Origin: JALZAI01 sp038212215
GTDB taxonomy: Bacteria; Actinomycetota; Actinomycetes; Mycobacteriales; Jatrophihabitantaceae
Direction of reading: 5' to 3'
DNA: 64,000 bases
NCBI GenBank assembly: GCA_038212215.1
Contig: JBBQUT010000008.1
Span: 94,365-158,364, forward strand
Both the position numbers and the translations under genes were made by a program. Each line of letters begins with the position of its first letter. Positions within the stretch are counted from its first letter, which is position 1. Of the stretch, positions 24,590 to 33,959 are shown piece after piece. Below the pieces are notes generated by a model. The model saw nothing but the letters and a program-made list of their open reading frames with translations, was not told where the DNA came from and did no database searches.

Positions 24590-25950
24590 CCGATTGCGGC
24601 TGCCGCGCGCAGCACGGTCGCGTCCGACCAGCGCGGACCCATGATCTGCAAGCCGACGGGCAGCCCGTCACGCCCGGTGCCGATCGGGACGCTCGCGGCC
24701 GGCAGCCCGGCAAGGTTCGCGGGCAGCGCCAGCGCGCACCACGCGTCGAAGGAATCCGGAACCGACATCCCGTCGATCGTCGCGGGAGCGAGCCGGCCGA
24801 GTTCGAACGCGGTGACCGGCATCGTCGGCGTCAGCAGCACGTCGACGTCGGCGAAGAATCGAGCCCAGCGCGCCGCGTAAGCCTCGCGCGCGTGCTGAGC
24901 GTCGAGGTAATCCCGAGCGCTGATCCGCCGGCCGGCCAAGGTGATCGCCGCCGCGTCCGCACCCACCAACTCTGGATCGGCCTCGACGAGTGCACCCTCG
25001 GACGCATACCCCTCAGCCAGCGCGAGCCGGTCCCACAACTCGGTCGGGTCGAGCGGATCCGGATGGGTTTCAGACACCGCGGCCCCGGCGTCGCTGATCG
25101 CGTCGACGGCGGTGCGGAATGCAGCGCGGACGTCCGGGTCCAGGTCGGCGAAGCCCAGGTCGGCTGACACCGCGACTCGAAGCCCCGTCCAGCTCGGATC
25201 GGTAACCGCGGCGACATAGTCGGCTGCCGGCGCCGGGACGCTCAGGTAGTCCAGCGCAGACTGCCCAGCCATCACCGACAGGGCGAGTGCGAGGTCGCGG
25301 ACTGACGCCGCGATCGGCCCGGTCACCGACAACGTCGGCCACCCGCGGAACCCGGGCAGCTTGGGCACCAGCCCGAAGGACGGCTTGAGCCCGTACGTGC
25401 CGCAGAAGGCCGAGGGAATCCGGATCGAGCCGCCGCCGTCGGTCCCCACCGCCAAAGCAACCAGGTCGGCGGCCACCGACGCGGCCGCCCCGCCGCTCGA
25501 GCCGCCCGGCGTGCGGGTGTGATCGCGTGGATTTCGCGTGGTCCCCCACAGTTCGTTCTCAGTCACGCCTCGATAGCAGAACTCGGGATTATTCGTCTTG
25601 CCCACGATGATCGCGCCGGCGTCGACGAGGCGGGTGACGCACGCGCACGACGTGTCCGGCACGAAGTCGGCCAGCGCGCGCGAGCCGTTGCTTGCGGGCA
25701 GCCCGGCCACCCAGACGTGGTCCTTGATCGAGACCGGAACGCCGGCGAGCGGGCCGCGCCGCGTCCCTCGATCGACCTCGTCGGCCTGCGCCAAGGCGGC
25801 ATCAGGCGTCAGGACGGTGAAGGCGTTGAGGGTGCCATCGACCGCGTCAATTCGTCCGAGCGCAGCCGACACGACCTCGCGCGCGCTGACCGAGCCGTCG
25901 CGGATCGCCGCGGCGGTCGACCAGGCGTCAACGATGCCGCCGGGCCTCAC
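24586..25950 (-). CDS. Amidase-signature family amidohydrolase
   Basis: The 454-aa enzyme carries the Ser-cisSer-Lys triad: Lys in GVPVSIKDHVWVAG, and the Gly/Ser-rich signature TPGGSSGGAAASVAADLVAL with GTDGGGSIRIPSAF. These enzymes hydrolyse carbon-nitrogen amide bonds of small molecules. GTG 25950 overlaps the stop of the upstream NCS1 permease as GTGA, which decides the start and suggests that permease and amidase act on the same imported compound, for example an amide, hydantoin-like or nucleobase-derived molecule. The exact substrate is unknown. Confidence 0.92.
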   Translation of the reverse strand: MRPGGIVDAWSTAAAIRDGSVSAREVVSAALGRIDAVDGTLNAFTVLTPDAALAQADEVDRGTRRGPLAGVPVSIKDHVWVAGLPASNGSRALADFVPDTSCACVTRLVDAGAIIVGKTNNPEFCYRGVTENELWGTTRNPRDHTRTPGGSSGGAAASVAADLVALAVGTDGGGSIRIPSAFCGTYGLKPSFGLVPKLPGFRGWPTLSVTGPIAASVRDLALALSVMAGQSALDYLSVPAPAADYVAAVTDPSWTGLRVAVSADLGFADLDPDVRAAFRTAVDAISDAGAAVSETHPDPLDPTELWDRLALAEGYASEGALVEADPELVGADAAAITLAGRRISARDYLDAQHAREAYAARWARFFADVDVLLTPTMPVTAFELGRLAPATIDGMSVPDSFDAWCALALPANLAGLPAASVPIGTGRDGLPVGLQIMGPRWSDATVLRAAAAIG

Positions 25951-27410
25951 GGCTGCTCGTGTCGCTTCGCCGCCGCTTCCATCTCGGCCTGTTCGGCCTC
26001 CGCGACCCGGGTCTCGGCCGCTATGTCGAGCGAGCGGCACAGCACCCAGTAAAGGACGGCGGAGACGGGCAGTCCGATGAACAGCGAGATGTCTGCATCG
26101 TTCAGGCTGTGGGCGACGAATCCGACGAACAGCCCGGACACCGAGAAGAACGGGATCATCGCAGCGAAGCCCACGAGGTAGGCAATGATGCCCCGCCAGC
26201 CCCAGCGACCGTACATTCCGTCCGGCTTGAAGATTTCGGCGATCGCGTAATGGCCGCGTCGCACAAGGTAATAGTCAACGAGATTGACCGCCGTCCACGG
26301 GATGAACAGGTACAGCACCATCAGCAAGAATTTGTTGAAGTTGGAAAGGAAGTTGTCGGTTGCGGCAAACGCGCCGATCAGTGACAGCACCGCCGTCAGC
26401 CCGATCGTCGCCAGCCGCACATTCAATGTCGGACGGACCTTCTTGAACGAGTCGATGGCGCTGATCAGTGTCAACGACCCGCCGTACATATTCAGGGCAG
26501 CCACCGAGATCAGCCCGAGAGCGGAGAAGATCAGCACGACGGCGCCGAATCCGGTGAAAACCCGATCACCGGCCGCATTGATCTCGGCAATGCCGCTGCC
26601 GCTGAAGCTCTTGCCGGCCCAGCCGGCGAGCAGCGCGCCCAGGATCATGAGCCACCCGCCGCCGATTGCCGAACCCCAGTACGTCCAGTAGAAGGTTTTG
26701 CGAACCGTGACGTCGGGCGGCAAGTAGCGTGAATAATCCGAAACATAGATTGCCCAGCTGATCTGGTAGCCGGCGACGACGCCGAACTGGGCGAGGAACG
26801 GCGTTGCTTTGAAGCCGCCCAGATCGAACGAGCCGGCGGGATAGTTCAGCACGAACACGACGACGACGGTGAAGATGCCAAACACGACGAGGAATGTGTA
26901 GGTGAGGAACTGTTCCGCGCGGTGGATGAGATCGTAACCGAACAGAGCGATGACGAAGCCGATCACGGTGGCGATTGCGACCCAGAGTTTCACCGGTCCG
27001 TGCGCGGTCGTATTCATCGCCTCGCCCGCCAGAATCGTGTTGAACACGTTGAAGCCCGCGTACTGGACATAGGCGAACAGCCACACCAGCAGCGCTCCGA
27101 CATAACCGAACTGCGGTCTCGACTGGATCATCTGCGGCAGCCCGAGTTGCGGGCCCTGCGCCGAATGGAAGGCCATGAACAGCGTGCCGAGCAAGGTTCC
27201 GGCCACGATGGAGATCAACGACCAGATCAGATTGCCGCCCGCTTCGAAGCTGATCAACCCGACGGCGAGCGTCGCGATCTGCGCGTTGGACATGAACCAC
27301 AGCGGCCCGAGATTCCACAGCTTCCCGTGCCGCTCGTCAAGCGGCACGTAGTCGATGGAACGGACCTCGATGCCGGGGGTGCGCGACTGCTCGCTGATGC
27401 TCATCCGCAT
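25947..27410 (-). CDS. NCS1 family nucleobase/cytosine-type cation symporter
   Basis: The 487-aa membrane protein has about twelve predicted helices and the NCS1 hallmarks WNLGPLWFMSNAQIATLAVG near the N-terminus, IQSRPQFGYVGALLVW, DYSRYLPPD, and PWTAVNLVDYYLVRRGHY near the C-terminus. Members import purines, pyrimidines, allantoin or hydantoins with Na+ or H+. Starts at 27410 and 27404 are both possible. It is translationally coupled to the amidase, so an uptake-and-hydrolysis pair is likely. Confidence 0.92.
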   Translation of the reverse strand: MRMSISEQSRTPGIEVRSIDYVPLDERHGKLWNLGPLWFMSNAQIATLAVGLISFEAGGNLIWSLISIVAGTLLGTLFMAFHSAQGPQLGLPQMIQSRPQFGYVGALLVWLFAYVQYAGFNVFNTILAGEAMNTTAHGPVKLWVAIATVIGFVIALFGYDLIHRAEQFLTYTFLVVFGIFTVVVVFVLNYPAGSFDLGGFKATPFLAQFGVVAGYQISWAIYVSDYSRYLPPDVTVRKTFYWTYWGSAIGGGWLMILGALLAGWAGKSFSGSGIAEINAAGDRVFTGFGAVVLIFSALGLISVAALNMYGGSLTLISAIDSFKKVRPTLNVRLATIGLTAVLSLIGAFAATDNFLSNFNKFLLMVLYLFIPWTAVNLVDYYLVRRGHYAIAEIFKPDGMYGRWGWRGIIAYLVGFAAMIPFFSVSGLFVGFVAHSLNDADISLFIGLPVSAVLYWVLCRSLDIAAETRVAEAEQAEMEAAAKRHEQP

Positions 27411-28024
27411 ACTGTGGACCCATCAAGGAACGGATGGGCGGATTGGCCCGCGCAACGCGCCCGCGTGTCCCCTGGCGGACATCTCACTGCGCAAGCAACC
27501 TCAGGGCCGTCGCTGAGGCGTGTTGATACTGAGCGAGGAAACTCGGTGCCGGCCCCCACCGATAGGCACGTCGTACGGTGAGCGATGTGAGACCGGGCGT
27601 GACTTTCGCGGCCGGGCAGTCACGCATTGCGAGTGCGTTAGCGCCGCCGCCGTGGTCGACAGGTCGTCTCCCGCCATCGGTGCGTCTGGTTAGCCATGAA
27701 TACGACACACTTCGAATTGGGGACGCAGAGCGGAAAGCGAAAGCGACTCGGCCAATCCCTGCAGTTGGGCGCACTGGGTGGCCGGTGCGCCATCCGTACG
27801 TTGCCATCCCTCCGCCGCACCCGGTCGATATCGCGGTGTCGAGCGGACGGGTAATTTTCGCTCGCGGACCGAAGATGGCTGCGCTGCCGACACGTCAAGC
27901 CTCGCGCCGAGCCGGGCGTACGCTTAAGGAGTCGCCGGTTCTTCTCGAGCATCGATCGTCACGAACACATGCCGGACCGGGAGCACGTCTAGTCGGCCCA
28001 TTCCCAGGCCCAGTCAGGCTCCGT
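27411..28024. other. 614-bp stretch without a recognised gene
   Basis: This interval lies between the NCS1 permease start and the small cysteine protein gene. Several open frames cross it on both strands, but none has a good ribosome binding site, recognisable domain or consistent third-position G/C bias. It must hold the promoter of the permease-amidase operon. I see no RNA gene, repeat or insertion-sequence remnant in it. Confidence 0.6.
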
Positions 28025-28189
28025 ATGCCCAATGAAACGACCGACACCGTCCCACTCTGCGATGTCTGCTCGCACTCGTCGCAACTGCACGACCGAATCG
28101 CCGAGCGCTACTGCAACGCCACGCGCGCCAATGCCATGACCCGCGGTTGCATCTGCGCCGTCGCGAAGGTGCCCGCCGCTGTCCAGTAG
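28025..28189 (+). CDS. 54-aa Cys/His-rich small protein, possible zinc knuckle
   Basis: The predicted product begins MPNETTDTVPLCDVC and contains CDVCSH, RYCNAT and RGCICA, i.e. a CxxCxH...C...CxC pattern. Similar very small proteins with the CDVCGH...RYC...RGCIC layout occur widely in actinomycetes, with unknown function. The cysteines suggest zinc binding. The ribosome binding site before ATG 28025 is weak, so the call rests mainly on the motif. Confidence 0.5.
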   Translation: MPNETTDTVPLCDVCSHSSQLHDRIAERYCNATRANAMTRGCICAVAKVPAAVQ

Positions 28190-28265
28190 CTGCGCTGGCA
28201 GGTAGCTGCGATATCAAGTAACCGCAGCGGGCATACCGCGCCCCCGTCGCGTCGTTGTGTGCTGC

Positions 28266-29138
28266 ATGGCTCCCACTTACGTCACTGCACAGACAAGCAC
28301 CGCCGAAAAGACAAAGACGTGGTTCATCACTGGCGCGTCCCGTGGCTTCGGCCGCGAGTGGACGATCGCGGCGCTGGAACGCGGCGACACAGTCGCCGCC
28401 ACCGCCCGCAACACATCATCCCTCGACGATCTCGCATCGAAGTTCGGCGACGCCCTGTTGCCGTTGCAACTCGACGTCACCGATCGTAGCGCCGCGTTCG
28501 CCGCGGTTGCACAGGCGAACGAGCACTTCGGACGTCTCGATGTGATTGTGAACAACGCCGGCTACGGCCAGTTCGGCATGGTCGAGGAACTCAGCGAGTC
28601 CGATCTGCGCGATCAGCTCGAGACCAACCTCTTCGGCGCGCTGTGGATCACCCAGGCCGCCCTGCCGTTCCTGCGCGCGCAGCGCTCGGGCCACATCCTG
28701 CAGGTCTCCTCGATCGGCGGCATTTCGGCGTTCCAGAACGTCGGTGCCTACCACGCGTCCAAGTGGGCGTTGGAGGGCATCAGCCAGTCTCTCGCCCAGG
28801 AGGTCGCGAGCTTCGGGATCAAGGTGACGCTGATCGAGCCGGGCGGGTACTCCACTGACTGGGCAGGTCCGTCAGCAAAGCACGCCACTGCGTTGCCGGC
28901 CTACGACGGGGTTCGCGAGCAGGCGGAGCAGTGGCGGGCGAGCCGGTCGGCCTCGCCGGGCGATCCGGTCGCGACGCGCGACGCCGTCCTGACCCTCGTC
29001 GACGCGGCGGAGCCGCCGCTTCGCGTCTTTTTCGGTGATGCGCCGCTGGCCATCGCGGAGCGGGACTACGCCGACCGCCTGGCGACCTGGCGCGAGTGGG
29101 AACATCTCTCGATCGCAGCCCACGGCACGTCGGACTGA
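28266..29138 (+). CDS. Short-chain dehydrogenase/reductase
   Basis: The 290-aa protein has the classical SDR features: cofactor motif TGASRGFGRE, NNAGYG, the catalytic Ser in VSSIGG and the YHASK pair (Tyr-x-x-x-Lys). Proteins of this subgroup are NADP-dependent oxidoreductases that often act on bulky or fatty substrates; the actual one is unknown. ATG 28266 is taken rather than an upstream TTG. A quinone-oxidoreductase-like gene follows after 14 bases and is likely in the same operon. Confidence 0.9.
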   Translation: MAPTYVTAQTSTAEKTKTWFITGASRGFGREWTIAALERGDTVAATARNTSSLDDLASKFGDALLPLQLDVTDRSAAFAAVAQANEHFGRLDVIVNNAGYGQFGMVEELSESDLRDQLETNLFGALWITQAALPFLRAQRSGHILQVSSIGGISAFQNVGAYHASKWALEGISQSLAQEVASFGIKVTLIEPGGYSTDWAGPSAKHATALPAYDGVREQAEQWRASRSASPGDPVATRDAVLTLVDAAEPPLRVFFGDAPLAIAERDYADRLATWREWEHLSIAAHGTSD

Positions 29139-29152
29139 CCCGAAGGAAGATC

Positions 29153-30076
29153 ATGCCCCGCGCAGTCCGATTCGATCACTACGGACCCGTCGACGTGTTG
29201 CAGGTCGTCGAGGTCGAGCGCCCGTCGCCCGGCGCCGGCGAGGTACTCGTCGAGGTGGTGAGTGCCGGCATCAACCCCGGCGAGATCGCCATCCGCGAAG
29301 GCGTGCTGGAGCAGATGTGGCCGGCGACATTCCCGTGCGGGCAGGGTAGTGATTTCGCCGGTCGCGTCGTCGACATCGGCGTCGGGGTCGACGACGTGCG
29401 CATCGGGGACGAGGTCATCGGCTTCACCGACAATCGGGCTTCGCACGCCGACTACGTCCTCGCGTCCGCCGAGAACCTGACCACCAAGCCGGAGTCCGTC
29501 GACTGGGACCAAGCTGGTGCGCTCAAGGTCGCCGGAACGACGGCCTACGCGGCGGTGCGCGCGGTGGCACCCTCGCACGGTGAAACGGTCGTGGTGAGCG
29601 GCGCCGCGGGCGGGGTGGGCGCGCTGAGCGTCCAACTCGCCCGCCACGCCGGAGCGAATGTGCTCGGCATCGCGAGCCCGGGGAACGCCGAATGGTTGCG
29701 CTCGCTGGGCGTCGAGCCCGTCAGCTACGGCGACGGGCTCGCCGATCGGCTCCGGAGTGCCGCACCGGAGGGCATCGACGCGTTCATCGACACCTTCGGC
29801 GGCGGATACGTCGAGCTTGCGGTGCAACTGGGGGTGCCCGTCGGGCGGGTCGCGACGATCATCGACTATGCCGCCGCGGAGAAATTCGGCGTCCAGGCGG
29901 TTGGTGGTGCGCAGGCCAGCACTGCGCCGGTCCTGGCCGAACTCGCCGATCTCGTCGTCGCCGGGGAACTCATCGTGGCGATCGCGGCGACTTACCCGCT
30001 GGAGCAGGTCCGCGCGGCCTACACCGAGCTCGCCCGGCGGCACACCCGAGGCAAGATCGTGTTGCGGATGCGCTGA
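29153..30076 (+). CDS. NADP-dependent zinc-less MDR oxidoreductase (quinone reductase type)
   Basis: The 307-aa medium-chain reductase has the GroES-like N-terminus (MPRAVRFDHYGPVDVLQVVE, SAGINPGE), the Rossmann motif SGAAGGVGALSVQLA and no catalytic zinc cysteines, as in quinone oxidoreductases. It likely reduces quinones or enones with NADPH. ATG 29153 is preceded by GAAGGAAGA. It lies 14 bases after the SDR gene and 35 bases before the aldo/keto reductase gene. Confidence 0.92.
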   Translation: MPRAVRFDHYGPVDVLQVVEVERPSPGAGEVLVEVVSAGINPGEIAIREGVLEQMWPATFPCGQGSDFAGRVVDIGVGVDDVRIGDEVIGFTDNRASHADYVLASAENLTTKPESVDWDQAGALKVAGTTAYAAVRAVAPSHGETVVVSGAAGGVGALSVQLARHAGANVLGIASPGNAEWLRSLGVEPVSYGDGLADRLRSAAPEGIDAFIDTFGGGYVELAVQLGVPVGRVATIIDYAAAEKFGVQAVGGAQASTAPVLAELADLVVAGELIVAIAATYPLEQVRAAYTELARRHTRGKIVLRMR

Positions 30077-30111
30077 CGGCACGCATCGGCGGCGGCTCTA
30101 TGGTCGAAGCT

Positions 30112-31170
30112 ATGGAATATCGACAGCTAGGACGCTCCGGCCTGCGGGTATCGACGATCACCCTTGGAACCATGGGATTCGGTGGCACCGGTTGGGCGAC
30201 CGCGGTCGGCCAGATCGACGTTGCCGGCGCTCGCGAGCAGATCACGATGGCCCGCGACGCCGGCGTCAACCTCATCGATACGGCTGACGTGTACTCCAAC
30301 GGCCTGTCCGAGGAAATCGTCGGCAAGGCACTCGGCAACGACCGTGCGGACGTGCTGCTCGCGACCAAGGTGCGCATGCCGATGGGCGACGGCCCCAACG
30401 ACGCCGGACTCTCGCGCCACCACGTGATCCGCGGCGCCGAGGCGAGCCTGCGCCGGCTCGGTACCGACTACATCGACCTCTACCAGGTGCACGAGTGGGA
30501 CGGTCACACACCGCTCGAGGAGACCCTGAGCGCGCTGGACACGTTGGTGCGCTCGGGCAAGGTCCGCTACATCGGCGCCTCGAACTACGCAGCGTGGCAG
30601 CTGATGAAAGCGCTCGGGGTGGCCGAGCGACGCGGCTACGAGCGGTTCGTCAGCCAGCAGATCTACTACTCCCTGCAGGCGCGCGACGCCGAGGCCGAGT
30701 TGGTCCCGCTGTCGCTCGACCAAGGGCTCGGCATCTTGGTCTGGAGCCCGATCGCGGGCGGTCTGTTGTCGGGCAAGTACCGCCGTGGGGCCGACGCGCC
30801 TGCAGGCAGCCGGCACCTCTCCGACTGGGACGAGCCGCCGGTGCACGACGAAGACCGCCTCTACGACACCATCGAGACGCTGGTCAAGATCGGCGAGGCG
30901 CGCGACGTGTCCGCCGCGCAGGTCGCGCTCGCCTACACCATCGCCAAGCCAGCAGTGACCTCGGTGATCGTCGGCGCCCGCACCACCGACCAACTCGCCG
31001 ACAACCTGGCCTCGGCGCAGCTGGCACTGTCGAGCGAGGAGCTAGCCAGTCTGGACGACGTCAGCGCGCAGCCGCTGCGCTACCCGTACTGGCACCAGGC
31101 GAAGACGTCCGCCGATCGACTCAGCGCCGCCGACCTCAGCCTGCTCGGCCGCCACCTCGGGGGAAACTAG
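30112..31170 (+). CDS. Aldo/keto reductase
   Basis: The 352-aa TIM-barrel reductase shows the tetrad context DTADVYSNGLSEE (Asp, Tyr), ATKVRM (Lys) and YQVHEWD (His). It also has the NADPH-site segment SVIVGARTTDQLADNLASA near the C-terminus. Its N-terminus MEYRQLGRSGLRVSTITLG is typical of the YajO/AKR11-12-like group. ATG 30112 is preferred; ATG 30100 in the same frame would add four residues. It is the third reductase in a row on this strand. Confidence 0.93.
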   Translation: MEYRQLGRSGLRVSTITLGTMGFGGTGWATAVGQIDVAGAREQITMARDAGVNLIDTADVYSNGLSEEIVGKALGNDRADVLLATKVRMPMGDGPNDAGLSRHHVIRGAEASLRRLGTDYIDLYQVHEWDGHTPLEETLSALDTLVRSGKVRYIGASNYAAWQLMKALGVAERRGYERFVSQQIYYSLQARDAEAELVPLSLDQGLGILVWSPIAGGLLSGKYRRGADAPAGSRHLSDWDEPPVHDEDRLYDTIETLVKIGEARDVSAAQVALAYTIAKPAVTSVIVGARTTDQLADNLASAQLALSSEELASLDDVSAQPLRYPYWHQAKTSADRLSAADLSLLGRHLGGN

Positions 31171-31179
31171 TTACAGTCG

Positions 31180-31226
31180 GCGAGCGAAGCGAGCGAGCGA
31201 GCGTGCGAACGAGCGCAGCGAGGCCC
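31180..31226. repeat. Intergenic GAGCGAAGCGAGC-type low-complexity repeat
   Basis: Between the aldo/keto reductase stop and the next gene lies a run built from GCGAGC/GAAGCGAGC units, ending in GAGCGCAGCGAGG. A related GGGCGAAGCGAGG stretch occurs at about 35610-35630. Such repeats are common between actinomycete genes and can form weak hairpins; no function is established here. Confidence 0.6.
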
Positions 31227-31285
31227 GGGCGTGAGCAGCGTCGCCATCGGCGTAGGTGCGCCCGAGTTCTGGGCAGGATGACAAC

Positions 31286-32179
31286 ATGCCGAAAACTGTA
31301 CTTGTTACCGGTGCGTCCGGATTCATCGGTTCGCATCTCGCCGACGCCCTGACCGAAGCCGGTCACGACGTGCGCGCGATGACCCGAAACCCGGACAGGT
31401 ACGCAGGCGCTGGCAAGCCGGTGCGCGGCGACGTCGAAGACGCGGCCAGCCTCGCGGACGCGATGAAGGGAGTCGAGGTCGCCTATTACTTGGTGCACTC
31501 GCTGGATTCCCGCGACTTCGAGGAGAAGGACGCCGAGTCGGCGCTCAATTTCGGCGGCGCAGCGGCCGAGGCCGGCGTCGAGCGCATCATCTATCTCGGC
31601 GGTCTGGGCGTCGACGACGGTGAGTTGTCGGCCCATCTGCGCTCCCGGCGGCAGGTTGAGCAGTTGCTCGCGGTCGCTGGCGTACCGGTGACCGTGCTGC
31701 GGGCCGCGGTAGTGGTCGGGCACGGCGGAATCTCCTGGGAAATCACGCGACAACTCGTCGACCATCTGCCGGTGATGATCACCCCCAAATGGGTGAAGAC
31801 GCGCACCCAGCCCATCGCGCTGCCCGACGTTGTCCGCTATCTCGTCGGCGTCCTCGAGCACCCCGACGCTCGCGGCAAGGTATTCGAGATCGGTGGACCG
31901 GACGTGCTGCGCTACATCGACATGCTGCTGCTGGCGGCGAAAGTCAAAGGCAAGCACCTACCGCACATCAACGTCCCGCTGCTGACCCCGGGGCTTTCCT
32001 CGCACTGGCTGGCGCTGGTCACCGACGTCGACTATGCGACCGCGCAGAATCTCGTCCAATCGATGGACAACGAAGTGATCGTCCGCGACCACTCCATCGA
32101 GAAGATCGTGCCGTTCACACCGATGAGCTACGAGGACGCGGTACGACTCGCCCTCAAAGACCGGGCGGCGGCCAGGTGA
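31286..32179 (+). CDS. NAD(P)-binding NmrA/YwnB-like epimerase-type protein
   Basis: The 297-aa protein has a Rossmann start VLVTGASGFIGSHLADAL and the segments YYLVHSLDSRDFEEKDAESA, RIIYLGGLG and KTRTQPIALPDVVRYLVG. These are found in atypical SDRs annotated as NAD(P)H-binding or DUF2867-linked proteins. No Tyr-x-x-x-Lys catalytic pair is apparent, so it may bind a nucleotide without the usual redox chemistry. The stop overlaps the GTG of the CPBP gene, suggesting coupled translation. Confidence 0.82.
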   Translation: MPKTVLVTGASGFIGSHLADALTEAGHDVRAMTRNPDRYAGAGKPVRGDVEDAASLADAMKGVEVAYYLVHSLDSRDFEEKDAESALNFGGAAAEAGVERIIYLGGLGVDDGELSAHLRSRRQVEQLLAVAGVPVTVLRAAVVVGHGGISWEITRQLVDHLPVMITPKWVKTRTQPIALPDVVRYLVGVLEHPDARGKVFEIGGPDVLRYIDMLLLAAKVKGKHLPHINVPLLTPGLSSHWLALVTDVDYATAQNLVQSMDNEVIVRDHSIEKIVPFTPMSYEDAVRLALKDRAAAR

Positions 32180-32886
32180 AGACCTGGCCCGCGAAAGTCG
32201 AACGGCTGGTGGCACCGGCCCTGATCGAAAAGGTGCCGCGCGATCACCGTCAACCTGACGCGCAGTACCGTCGCCGCCGCATCGTGGTGGCGACGACGCT
32301 CGTGCTTGGCGCGGCGCTGCTCGGTATCTCGCTCGCTACCAAGCCCGGGGATCCGGCGTTTTACCCTCTGACGTTGAGCGTCGCCATCGTCTGGGTCGCC
32401 GGCGGGCTCGCGTCCGGGCCGTTGCACCTGGGCTACATCCCGTTCCGTGGCAGTCTGCGCCGGCCGATCATCACCCCGATCGCCATGGGGCTGATCGCCG
32501 CGGCGGTGTTCATACTCGGGGCGCTGGTGATCCGCGAGATCGCGCCGCTGCGCCACATCGTCCAACACGTGCTAGCGCACGCATCGGAAGGCACGCTAGG
32601 TCTGATCCTCCTGGTCACCGTGCTCAACGGCGCCGCCGAAGAGGTATTTTTCCGCGGCGCCCTCTACGCCGCGCTCGGCGCCACCCACCCGATCATCATC
32701 TCCACCGTGATCTACGCCCTGGTCACCGTGGCCACGGGCAACGTGGTGCTGGTCTTCGCCGCTGCCCTGCTCGGTGTGCTGTTCGCCTTGCAGCGGCGCG
32801 CGTCCGGCGGCATCCTTGCCTCGATGCTGACGCACGTGACCTGGTCGACGATCATGCTGTTCGTGCTGCCTGTCCTGCTGCGGTAG
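32176..32886 (+). CDS. CPBP family intramembrane metalloprotease (CAAX/Abi type)
   Basis: The 236-aa membrane protein has about seven to eight hydrophobic helices and the glutamate motif EEVFFRG (EExxxR). Conserved His and Asn/His positions of this glutamic/metallo-protease family probably lie in the following helices (LTHVTWS near the C-terminus). Bacterial members are linked to bacteriocin self-immunity, prenyl-protein processing or stress, but the role here is unknown. GTG 32176 overlaps the previous stop. Confidence 0.87.
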   Translation: MKTWPAKVERLVAPALIEKVPRDHRQPDAQYRRRRIVVATTLVLGAALLGISLATKPGDPAFYPLTLSVAIVWVAGGLASGPLHLGYIPFRGSLRRPIITPIAMGLIAAAVFILGALVIREIAPLRHIVQHVLAHASEGTLGLILLVTVLNGAAEEVFFRGALYAALGATHPIIISTVIYALVTVATGNVVLVFAAALLGVLFALQRRASGGILASMLTHVTWSTIMLFVLPVLLR

Positions 32887-32903
32887 CGCGTTCGACACCT
32901 GCG

Positions 32904-33959
32904 TCAGGTGGCAAGCAACTCCCCCAGGTGCCGGTCGATCTGCGCCATGAAGGTGGGGGCGACACCGAACAGGCCCAGATGCCCGAGGATGTCCTCGATG
33001 ACCCGCACTTCGCTGCCGCGCACCAATTCCTGCTCGGCGCGGCAGTCGCGCGGCGGGAAGAACATGTCCTCGTCGATCGGCAGCACGAACGTCTTGGCGG
33101 TGATCCGACCCAGCGCCGCTGCGAGGTCACCGCCGGTGTGCCGGGCCACGTCACCGCGCTGCCACTTCCAGGCCATGCCCAGCAGGTCGTTGGGGTCCAT
33201 CACCGTGAAGTAGGGCTCCAGGAAGCCTTCCAGGAAGCCTTCTTTGCTCTCGAACTCCAGCGCGCGCCAGGCCTCCTGCTTCCAGAACTCGGTGGACAAC
33301 CCCATCACAGCCCAAATCCCGGCGTGGCGCTTGAGCCCGTCGATAACATCGGCGTTCGACTTGTACTCGCCGTTGTCGAAGCCCGGGTCGCATGTGATCG
33401 CCTCAACGAGGGACTTGGTGAACAGGAAGTCGTGCGGCGTGTTCTGCGCAGTGCCGGCGATCGGGGCGGCACGCAGCACCTTGTCCGGGAACCGGACCGC
33501 CCATTCGTAGGTCTGCTGCGCGCCCATCGACCCACCGACGACGAGCGCCAGCGTGTCGATGCCGAAGTGCTCTCGCAGCAGGCGTTCCTGCGCCACGACG
33601 TCGTCACCGATTCGGACGTGCGGGAAATTCGACATCGCGATCGCTGCGTTCGCGCCGTCGGCGTTGTGCGGGGACGTCGACAGGCCGCTGCCGATCTGAT
33701 CGACCACGACGATGAAATAGCGCGCCGGGTTCAGCGCGTGGTCCGGGCCGATGTAGACGTCGCGGAAGATCTGGTGCGTGCCCGAGTACCACGTGGTGAC
33801 CAGGATCGCGTTGTCCTTGGCGTCGTTGAGAGTGCCGAATGTGGCCACCGCCAGCCGGCAGTCCGGGATCTGACCGCCCTCCTCGAGATCGAGCGGGCCG
33901 ATGCTGATCAGCTCGTAGTCGCCGTGGAACTCCGGTGTGTAGAACGCGTTCTCAATCAT
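32904..33959 (-). CDS. MetX-like alpha/beta-hydrolase coupled to a Baeyer-Villiger monooxygenase
   Basis: The 351-aa protein has the homoserine O-acetyltransferase fold: nucleophile elbow GGSMGAQQTYEW, the preceding IGSGLSTSPHN, the acidic residue in LPIDEDMFFPPRD, and His near GHLGLFG. Its start ATG 33959 overlaps the monooxygenase stop as ATGA. The pairing argues for a hydrolase or acyltransferase acting on the ester made by the monooxygenase rather than a methionine-pathway enzyme. No other methionine gene is near. This assignment of role is inferred from context. Confidence 0.85.
   Translation of the reverse strand: MIENAFYTPEFHGDYELISIGPLDLEEGGQIPDCRLAVATFGTLNDAKDNAILVTTWYSGTHQIFRDVYIGPDHALNPARYFIVVVDQIGSGLSTSPHNADGANAAIAMSNFPHVRIGDDVVAQERLLREHFGIDTLALVVGGSMGAQQTYEWAVRFPDKVLRAAPIAGTAQNTPHDFLFTKSLVEAITCDPGFDNGEYKSNADVIDGLKRHAGIWAVMGLSTEFWKQEAWRALEFESKEGFLEGFLEPYFTVMDPNDLLGMAWKWQRGDVARHTGGDLAAALGRITAKTFVLPIDEDMFFPPRDCRAEQELVRGSEVRVIEDILGHLGLFGVAPTFMAQIDRHLGELLAT

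Noticed and set aside
27578..28024. Upstream extension of the small cysteine protein to 203 codons
   Set aside because: The added part is low-complexity without conserved features; only the last 54 residues show the cysteine pattern.
31180..31226. Replication or attachment-site repeats
   Set aside because: Simple GAGC-rich low-complexity sequence typical of actinomycete intergenic regions, with no integrase or partner site nearby.
32904..33959. MetX homoserine O-acetyltransferase for methionine synthesis
   Set aside because: Fold and elbow match, but the gene is translationally coupled to a Baeyer-Villiger monooxygenase and no methionine gene is near.
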